In this document: piece after piece, positions 48,246 through 54,293 of the stretch | How positions within the stretch are numbered: position 1 is the first letter of the stretch | Layout: every line of letters begins with the position of its first letter | Source: Micavibrio sp. UBA7657 | Lineage (GTDB): Bacteria; Pseudomonadota; Alphaproteobacteria; Micavibrionales; Micavibrionaceae | NCBI GenBank assembly: GCA_002483465.1 | Contig: DLHX01000001.1 | Location: 62,238-126,237, forward strand | Direction: 5' to 3' | Length of the DNA: 64,000 bases | The notes under the pieces: generated by a model | Database searches by the model: none | What the model was told of the DNA's origin: nothing | The model's input: only the letters and a program-made list of their open reading frames with translations | Program-made: the position numbers and the translations under genes

Positions 48246-48332
48246 GTCATTGCGAGGAGGCAATCTATGCCGACGAAGCAATCCAGTTTTCGGTTGTTGC
48301 CTCTGGATTGCTTCGCTACGCTCGCAATGACG
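48246..48332. repeat. Dispersed palindromic element, copy 3
   Basis: It runs GTCATTGCGAGGAGGCAATC, then GACGAAGCAATCCAG, and mirrors back CTGGATTGCTTCGCTACGCT, CGCAATGAC. This is the best-preserved palindrome of the three copies. It lies between the divergent acetyltransferase and purU genes. Confidence 0.88.
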
Positions 48333-48355
48333 ATAAAATTATAAAGGTTATTTGA

Positions 48356-49186
48356 ATGTTCGTTTTACGTTTAAATTGCAAGGACCAGCCCGGCATCGTT
48401 GCTGCGGTCGCGGGCGCATTGAGCGAAGCGGAATGCAACATCGAGGAATCCTCGCAGTTCCACGATCCGTTTTCAGGTCACTTCTTCATGCGCGTCGTTT
48501 ACGCGCCGCTGAAGGAAACGTCCGAAAAAAAATTCAGCGCCGCGTTTAAAACCATCGCGCAGAAATTTTCCATGACCTCGCACATCGACGCCGCTAGCGA
48601 TCCCGTGCGCACGCTGGTTCTTGTCTCAAAAGAAGACCACTGCCTGAATGATTTGCTCTACCGCTGGCGCACGAAACATTTGCCGATTGAAATCACCGCC
48701 GTCGCCGCCAATCATGACACGCACAAAAAACTCATGACCGACCGCGGCCTCGCTTTTCATTACATGGATGGCGGCAAGGACGCGCAGGAAAAGAAAATCG
48801 CCGAACTCGTGGATTCAACCAAGGCCGAACTCATCGTCCTCGCGCGCTACATGCAGATCCTCTCGGAGGATCTCTGCGCGAAATATGCGGGCCGCATCAT
48901 CAACATCCACCACTCATTCCTGCCCGGTTTCAAGGGAGCAAAACCCTACCACCAGGCGTATGAAAGGGGCGTCAAGATTATCGGCGCAACCGCCCACTTC
49001 GCCACCGCCGACCTCGACGAAGGTCCCATCATCGAGCAGGAAACTGTCCATGTTAACCACGCCTACACACCGCAAAAAATGCAGGCTCTGGGCCGCGACA
49101 CCGAGGCACGGGTACTTGCCCGCGCCCTCCAGCTTTATGCGGAAAGACGAATATTCCTGCATAATAAGCGGACGGTCATTTTATAA
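48356..49186 (+). CDS. purU: Formyltetrahydrofolate deformylase
   Basis: This hydrolyses 10-formyl-THF to formate and THF, balancing one-carbon pools. The 276-residue protein has an N-terminal ACT domain (LNCKDQPGIVAAVAGALSEA). The formyltransferase fold follows: LVLVSKEDHCLNDLLYRW, LARYMQILSEDLCAKYAGRI, INIHHSFLPGFKGAKPYHQA, GATAHFATADLDEGPIIEQ, with the Asn-His-Asp catalytic set. AAAGG lies 9 nt before the ATG. One-carbon neighbours in the window are ahcY, folE and folC. Confidence 0.95.
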   Translation: MFVLRLNCKDQPGIVAAVAGALSEAECNIEESSQFHDPFSGHFFMRVVYAPLKETSEKKFSAAFKTIAQKFSMTSHIDAASDPVRTLVLVSKEDHCLNDLLYRWRTKHLPIEITAVAANHDTHKKLMTDRGLAFHYMDGGKDAQEKKIAELVDSTKAELIVLARYMQILSEDLCAKYAGRIINIHHSFLPGFKGAKPYHQAYERGVKIIGATAHFATADLDEGPIIEQETVHVNHAYTPQKMQALGRDTEARVLARALQLYAERRIFLHNKRTVIL

Positions 49187-49223
49187 GAAAAATCTAATAT
49201 AGCCTTTAATATACATAATAAAA

Positions 49224-49252
49224 TTTACATATATTAATCGGTGTGCTAGAAA
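49224..49252 (+). promoter_or_regulatory. Promoter of the HD-domain gene at its start codon
   Basis: TTTACA (49224-49229, five of six), exactly 17 nt, then an extended -10 TGC-TAGAAA (49244-49252). The ATG (49259) follows after 6 nt with no ribosome site. This is one of the best leaderless candidates in the window. Confidence 0.6.
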
Positions 49253-49258
49253 CTGCCC

Positions 49259-50224
49259 ATGGCCACGGACAAGCTAAAAAGCAAATTTCAGAGCGGCACG
49301 GAAAAAATTCCTCCCCCAAAAAGCAAGAGGAGGAAGATTTTTGACGATGATGAATTAGACGAGCTCAGGAAGCTTGCTAAAAACCATGCGCGCTGGCTCA
49401 GGGTTGTATATTTCCCCAGCCTGGCTGTATCGGCCGTCAAAATCAATCTTAAAGCCATACAAGATAAAAGGGAAAAGCTCGAAGCCGTAATACGCGTGAG
49501 CATTGCCAGTATTGTTGCGCATGCGGCACATGAAGGGCAATTCCTTAAGGCGGACAATAAACCCTATATCGAACACCCCGAGCACCTCGCTTCGAAATTT
49601 GAAGACCCCTGGGGAAAAGTAATCGCCCTCCTGCATGATGTCCTGGAGAACTCAAATCTCGTTGCTGAATTTCTCCGGCATAAGGACTTTGACTTCCCGA
49701 AAGATGTTGTGAATGACATTCAACTGCTGACCCACGACAAAAACATGCCCTATCTGGATTATATCCGCAAAATAGGCACCAGCCTGCGCGCAGGCCGCAT
49801 CAAGATCGAGGATCTTAAACACAACATGGATTCTTCGCGCGCCATACCGGGCATACGCAAGGAACATGACATGTACAAGCGTGGTGAATGTTACGACATA
49901 GCTTTGGCTTACTTACGCGCGATACAGGATGGAAAAATCAGGCGTGGCAGCAGCGTCGTGGAATTTTTGGCGGCATTTCCCGAAGATTATCTTCTCGCGG
50001 AAAGGGAAGACATGAAGCTCCTGTCACCGGAAAAGAAAGTACAATACAGGGCTGAACAACTTTATGTCGCGCGCAGGGCGCTCATGTATATGTCTACTGA
50101 ATATGGCGCTATACAAAACCTGTGGGATCCTGCGGTTAAAAACCTGATAAAAGAAAAACGCCTGCCTCCTCCGCAGCAGCCTGTCCAGACATCTGCCGAC
50201 GATATGTTGCTCCACCCCGCCTGA
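49259..50224 (+). CDS. Stand-alone HD-domain phosphohydrolase, SpoT-hydrolase-like
   Basis: The 321-residue protein has a central HD domain of the RelA/SpoT hydrolase type: IVAHAAHEGQFLKADNKPYI then EHP, WGKVIALLHDVLENSNLVAE with the His-Asp pair, VVNDIQLLTHDKNMPYLDYI, and RIKIEDLKHNMDSSRAIPGI, comparable to KxxDRLHNM. There is no synthetase, TGS or ACT domain. It may hydrolyse (p)ppGpp or another nucleotide; this needs activity data. The N-terminal ~80 residues are basic and not recognised. The gene is more AT-rich than purU and divL and may be acquired. Its start appears leaderless. Confidence 0.72.
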   Translation: MATDKLKSKFQSGTEKIPPPKSKRRKIFDDDELDELRKLAKNHARWLRVVYFPSLAVSAVKINLKAIQDKREKLEAVIRVSIASIVAHAAHEGQFLKADNKPYIEHPEHLASKFEDPWGKVIALLHDVLENSNLVAEFLRHKDFDFPKDVVNDIQLLTHDKNMPYLDYIRKIGTSLRAGRIKIEDLKHNMDSSRAIPGIRKEHDMYKRGECYDIALAYLRAIQDGKIRRGSSVVEFLAAFPEDYLLAEREDMKLLSPEKKVQYRAEQLYVARRALMYMSTEYGAIQNLWDPAVKNLIKEKRLPPPQQPVQTSADDMLLHPA

Positions 50225-50241
50225 TACCAGAATTTCCGCTC

Positions 50242-50270
50242 TTGTTCTTTTCCCCGGTCCTTCCTAGACT
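50242..50270 (+). promoter_or_regulatory. Promoter of divL at its start codon
   Basis: TTGTTC (50242-50247), exactly 17 nt, then TAGACT (50265-50270). The GTG start (50277) follows after 6 nt and no Shine-Dalgarno is seen. Confidence 0.45.
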
Positions 50271-50276
50271 CTTTGT

Positions 50277-52634
50277 GTGAAGGACAGCAATAAATCCTCG
50301 TTTTTAAGGAAACTCACCGGTGGCGGTGCGGAAGCCAATGACGCCGCGCGGCTCGAGGCCTTTCTTTCAGCATTCCCGGGCGAATATTGCGGCTGGTCGG
50401 AACGCGGCGAGGTCATCGCCAGCCCTGGCCTTCCCGCCCTGCTCGGTGCCGAATCCATCCGCAGCCTTGCCGATATCCAGTCGCGTTTGGACCCCGGCGA
50501 TGCCGCCGCGCTCGAAGGCCTCATGGACCGCCTGCGGCGCAGCGGCACGAATTTCGCCATCGCAGCCCGGACGCATGATGGTAAAAAATCGTTGCGCATT
50601 TCCGGCGCGAAGGGCGCGGGCCCGGATAACAAACACGTCTTCCACGTTCTCTGGATCGAGGACACCGAAAGCGCCGCGCCGATGCAAAACGCGTCGCTTT
50701 CAAACGCCATGCAGTCGCACGAAAACGAACTGGTCAAATCCCGCGCCGCGCTGAACGCCATTCCACGTCCTTTGTGGCTCCGCGATTCCGGCCAGAAAAT
50801 CATCTGGTGCAACACGACCTACGCCGACTTCCTCAACACCACTGTCGAAACCGTTCTGAAAGATCAAAAGGAAATCGCCGCGCAGGCGCTCAAGAAAAAA
50901 TCCGCCAGCCGCGATGAACTCGCGCCCGGTAAAACCCTCGCGACGCTTGCGCTGAAAGAAGGCAAAACGCTCGACACCACCGCGCACGCCGTCGTCAAGG
51001 GCGCGCGTATCCTGATGCGCATTTCTGAAATTCCGCTGGCGCCGCTTCCCGTCACGCTCGGCATCGCGTTCAATATCACGCGCGAGGAAGAGTTAGAGAC
51101 CAACATGAAGCGCTACCAGTCCTCGAACAAAGAATTGCTCGAGCAGCTGCGCAGCGCTATCGCCATCTACGGCGCCGATGAAAAACTGGAATTCTACAAC
51201 TCCGCCTTCTCCCAGCTCTGGGGCCTCGAGGATCAATGGCTTAACACCGGGCCGAAGCTCGGCGACATCATGGAAAAACTGCGCCAGACGCGCAGGCTAC
51301 CCGAGCAGGCCGACTTCAAACGCTTCAAGCAAAGCTGGGTCGGCATGTTCACCGGCCTGATCGGCCCCTACGAAGACATGATGCACCTGCCCGATGGCTC
51401 GACGCTGCGCGTGCTCGTTGTGCCGCATTCACTCGGCGGCCTGATGATGACGTTTGAAGACGTCACCTCGCGCCTGCAGCTTGAATCCTCCTACAACACC
51501 TTGATCGCCGTGCAGAAGGAAACGCTCGACAACCTCGCCGAAGCCGTCGCGGTGTTCGGCGGCGATGGGCGTTTGAAACTCTGGAATCCGTCGTATGGCC
51601 GCCTCTGGGGCCTGCACCCCGAAGATCTCGAGGGCGAGCCGCACATCACCAAAATCGTCGAGAAAATGCAGAACAACTTCCAGAACGACGACTGGCCCAC
51701 ACGCCGTGACGAACTGATCGCCAGCGGTTTAGATCGCCTGATGCACGAAGGAAGACTCACAAGAGGTGACGGCGCACTGGTCGATTTCGTCACCGTACCG
51801 CTGCCCGACGGCGGCGTCCTCATCACCTACACCGACGTCACCGACAAGATGCGCGTGGAAAATGCCCTGCGCGAGAAAAACGCCGCGCTCGAAGCCGCCG
51901 AACAACTGAAACTCGATTTCCTCGCCAACGTTTCCTACCAGCTCCGCACGCCGCTCAACGCCATCATGGGATTCAACGAAATCCTCGAGCAGCAATATTT
52001 TGGACCCCTGAACGATCGGCAGAAGGAATACACGCGCGACATCAAGGACGCCAGCGAACGCCTGCTCGGCCTCATCAACGACATTCTCGATCTCTCGACG
52101 CTTGAGGCCGGTTACATGAAGCTTTCGCGCGCCGACATGAAGGTCCGCGCCATGCTGCAGAGCGTCTTCGATCTCGTACAGGACTGGGCGCGCAAGGAAG
52201 ACATCAAAATCGTTTTCGAATGCCCGAAGGATGTCGGCGTTGTAGCGGGCGACGAGCGCCGCCTGCAACAGGCCATCATCAATTTGATCCGCAACGCCAT
52301 CACCTTCACCCCGGCGGGCGGCCAGATCACGCTCGGTGCCGAACGCCGCAAGGACGACATCGCCATTTTCGTGAAAGATACCGGCATCGGCATCTCGAAA
52401 GAGGACCGCACGCGGATTTTCGAACCCTTCCAGCGCGCAGGCGGCGGCGGCAGGCGGAAAACATCACGCACCGGTGCCGGTCTCGGCCTTCCGCTGGTCC
52501 GCAGCATCGTCGCCCTGCATGGCGGCAAGGTGGAACTCGACAGCGAACAGGGCAAAGGCACAACCGTGACGCTGGTCCTGCCCCTTACCTCCACCAAAAC
52601 ATCTTTGAAAATTCCTGCGGCTGCTGCCGGGTAA
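50277..52634 (+). CDS. divL: DivL-type sensor kinase with Tyr in place of the phospho-His
   Basis: The 785-residue protein has several PAS-like domains (about 155-510; LWLRDSGQKIIWCNTTYADF, KLEFYNSAFSQLWGLEDQW, RLKLWNPSYGRLWGLHPEDL). The dimerisation domain reads LDFLANVSYQLRTPLNAIMG with Tyr554 where a kinase has His. The ATPase domain follows (NLIRNAITFTPAGGQI; KDTGIGISKEDRTRIFEPF; GAGLGLPLVRSIVALHGGKV). Tyr at this site is the hallmark of Caulobacter DivL (Tyr550), a cell-cycle pseudokinase that regulates CckA. The neighbours tsaE, murU, addB, addA, trxA agree. No membrane helix is obvious near the N-terminus. Confidence 0.92.
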   Translation: MKDSNKSSFLRKLTGGGAEANDAARLEAFLSAFPGEYCGWSERGEVIASPGLPALLGAESIRSLADIQSRLDPGDAAALEGLMDRLRRSGTNFAIAARTHDGKKSLRISGAKGAGPDNKHVFHVLWIEDTESAAPMQNASLSNAMQSHENELVKSRAALNAIPRPLWLRDSGQKIIWCNTTYADFLNTTVETVLKDQKEIAAQALKKKSASRDELAPGKTLATLALKEGKTLDTTAHAVVKGARILMRISEIPLAPLPVTLGIAFNITREEELETNMKRYQSSNKELLEQLRSAIAIYGADEKLEFYNSAFSQLWGLEDQWLNTGPKLGDIMEKLRQTRRLPEQADFKRFKQSWVGMFTGLIGPYEDMMHLPDGSTLRVLVVPHSLGGLMMTFEDVTSRLQLESSYNTLIAVQKETLDNLAEAVAVFGGDGRLKLWNPSYGRLWGLHPEDLEGEPHITKIVEKMQNNFQNDDWPTRRDELIASGLDRLMHEGRLTRGDGALVDFVTVPLPDGGVLITYTDVTDKMRVENALREKNAALEAAEQLKLDFLANVSYQLRTPLNAIMGFNEILEQQYFGPLNDRQKEYTRDIKDASERLLGLINDILDLSTLEAGYMKLSRADMKVRAMLQSVFDLVQDWARKEDIKIVFECPKDVGVVAGDERRLQQAIINLIRNAITFTPAGGQITLGAERRKDDIAIFVKDTGIGISKEDRTRIFEPFQRAGGGGRRKTSRTGAGLGLPLVRSIVALHGGKVELDSEQGKGTTVTLVLPLTSTKTSLKIPAAAAG

Positions 52635-52642
52635 CCAATTAC

Positions 52643-53053
52643 TTACTCGAAACACTCCGCCCAGGTTTCCGCGCCGCCCTCAGGCTTGCGGTGGCCTTTA
52701 ATCACGATCTCGCCCTGGTCGATGCGGGTCTTGCAGCTGAACACCGGCACCAGCGTCCGCAGCACAATCTCAAGCTTCCGATCCGGATAGAACGGGCCGT
52801 AGGAACAGAACTCCGCGCGGTCGGAAGGATACCCCTCATCGTCGACCGACCCCGGCTCCTCCAGCCTGAAGTTCGACCGGTGGCGCGCCTTGGTGCCGCC
52901 TTCGGCCACGTAATAATCCGTACCGAAATTGCCGTAGACCTTGTAGGGCGCTTCGTTCCGCACGCCAAAGCAAAGCGGCTCCTGCACGATTTCCTGCGCC
53001 TGCGCGGGAAACGCAAACAGCATCAGGGCCAATGTTGCGACTACGGCTCTCAT
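52643..53053 (-). CDS. Exported protein of unknown function, 136 residues
   Basis: A Sec signal peptide (MRAVVATLALMLFAFPAQAQ) precedes a mature ~115-residue domain with four cysteines: EPLCFGVRNEAPYKVYGNF, then FCSYGPFYPDRKLEIVLR, FSCKTRID and the closing WAECFE. Two disulfides are likely. It should be periplasmic. It sits on the opposite strand between divL and tsaE, 8 nt from the divL stop. Its family is not recognised with confidence, though similar small secreted proteins are common in alphaproteobacteria. Confidence 0.7.
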   Translation of the reverse strand: MRAVVATLALMLFAFPAQAQEIVQEPLCFGVRNEAPYKVYGNFGTDYYVAEGGTKARHRSNFRLEEPGSVDDEGYPSDRAEFCSYGPFYPDRKLEIVLRTLVPVFSCKTRIDQGEIVIKGHRKPEGGAETWAECFE

Positions 53054-53082
53054 ATCTCCATTTTACCAACTCCCCGGCCCCA

Positions 53083-53111
53083 TAGCCACAGGCGGTTTGG
53101 CGTAATATAGT
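53083..53111 (+). promoter_or_regulatory. Promoter of tsaE at its start codon
   Basis: TAGCCA (53083-53088), exactly 17 nt, then TATAGT (53106-53111). ATG 53119 follows after 7 nt. The alternative GTG 53110 would lie within the -10 box, so ATG 53119 is preferred. Confidence 0.45.
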
Positions 53112-53118
53112 GCACCGC

Positions 53119-53574
53119 ATGAAACTTCCCGCTGAGATTCAGGCCGATTCCGAAGAGGCCACAGCCCGCCTTGCGGCGGATATCGCACCCCTGCTACGCC
53201 CCGGTCAGGTCGTTTTGCTGCGCGGGCCCCTTGGCGGCGGCAAGACGGTTTTTGCCCGGGCCCTCATCCGCATCTTAACCGGGGAAAAAGACCTCGAAGT
53301 CCCGAGCCCGACCTTCACTCTGGTCCAGACCTACGACACCCCGAGAGCCCCAATCTGGCATTTCGACCTCTACCGTTTAAAAGCGCCCGAAGAAATCTAC
53401 GAACTCGGTTGGGAGGACGCATTCTCAGGAATCACGCTTGTCGAATGGCCGGAACGGATCGACTCTGGCCTTTTACCCTCTGGCGGGCTGGACATCCTGT
53501 TCGCACCCGTCAAAAATAAGGCCGGTTCAAGAACGATTCACGTGACGGAGCGCCCATGCCTCAAAGAGACATAG
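53119..53574 (+). CDS. tsaE: tRNA t6A biosynthesis ATPase TsaE
   Basis: TsaE supports TsaB-TsaD in making t6A37 on ANN-decoding tRNAs. The 151-residue protein has the P-loop LLRGPLGGGKTVFARALIRI, LEVPSPTFTLVQTYD (switch I-like), IWHFDLYRLKAPEEIYELGW and ITLVEWPERI. The usual P-loop GDLGAGKT is here GPLGGGKT, a tolerable change. It overlaps murU by 19 nt. In many relatives an amgK-type kinase gene lies between; here it is missing. Confidence 0.92.
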   Translation: MKLPAEIQADSEEATARLAADIAPLLRPGQVVLLRGPLGGGKTVFARALIRILTGEKDLEVPSPTFTLVQTYDTPRAPIWHFDLYRLKAPEEIYELGWEDAFSGITLVEWPERIDSGLLPSGGLDILFAPVKNKAGSRTIHVTERPCLKET

Positions 53575-54293
53575 CTACCCCGGATAAAGCATTCATCCTC
53601 GCCGCCGGGCTTGGCACCCGCATGCGCCCTTTGACTGACAGCATCCCGAAACCCCTGGCGCAGGTCGGCGGGCGCACTCTGCTCAGCCGGACAATTCATC
53701 GGCTGCAGCAAACCGGGGTCAAAAAGATCGTCATCAACACCCACCACCTGGCGCAGCAAATTACCGACCATCTGAAAGACTGGCCCGGGCCGGAAATCGT
53801 CCTGGTAAACGAACCCGTATTACTCGACACCGCGGGGGGCATCAAAAACGCCTTGCCGCATTTCGGTGGCGAGCCCTTCTTTGTGCTCAGCGGCGACGGC
53901 CTCTGGACCGATGCGAACACCGCCCCGGCCCTGCCCACCCTTGCAGCAAAATGGGACCCCGCGACAATGGATATCCTGATTTTGCTGCAGCCCATCTCTA
54001 ACATGAAACTCACCCACGGCGTCGGCGATTATGACATCCTGCCGGATGGCCGCGCCACCCGTTCGCACGGTCAAAAAGGCACCCATATGTTCACGAGCAT
54101 GCGCATCAACCACCCGAAGATTTTCGACGGTGTCCCAGACGGCGCCTCCTCCTATCTGCCCCTCCTCGACAAGGCCGAAAAAGCGGGCCGCCTCTTTGCC
54201 ATTGAACATAAGGGCGACTGGCACCATATCAGCACCCCCGCCGACCTGCAGGCGGTGAACGAAGCTTTCGCAGGTAAAAATGGTGCAGCATGA
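53556..54293 (+). CDS. murU: Nucleotidyltransferase, probable MurNAc-1-phosphate uridylyltransferase
   Basis: The 245-residue NTP-transferase has the signature FILAAGLGTRMRPLTDSIPK and PLAQVGGRTLL, then VINTHHLAQQITDHL, LLDTAGGIKNALPHFGG and FFVLSGDGLWTD with the metal-binding Asp. By context it is MurU, which makes UDP-MurNAc in the peptidoglycan recycling route that bypasses MurA. The partner kinase AmgK, normally just upstream, is absent, so either it is encoded elsewhere or this enzyme has another substrate. It overlaps tsaE and addB. Confidence 0.85.
   Translation: MPQRDIATPDKAFILAAGLGTRMRPLTDSIPKPLAQVGGRTLLSRTIHRLQQTGVKKIVINTHHLAQQITDHLKDWPGPEIVLVNEPVLLDTAGGIKNALPHFGGEPFFVLSGDGLWTDANTAPALPTLAAKWDPATMDILILLQPISNMKLTHGVGDYDILPDGRATRSHGQKGTHMFTSMRINHPKIFDGVPDGASSYLPLLDKAEKAGRLFAIEHKGDWHHISTPADLQAVNEAFAGKNGAA

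Noticed and set aside
48228..48281. N-terminal extension of the GNAT protein (MLRRHRLPPRND)
   Set aside because: These codons come from the palindromic repeat at 48246-48332. The homologous domain starts at ATG 48227.
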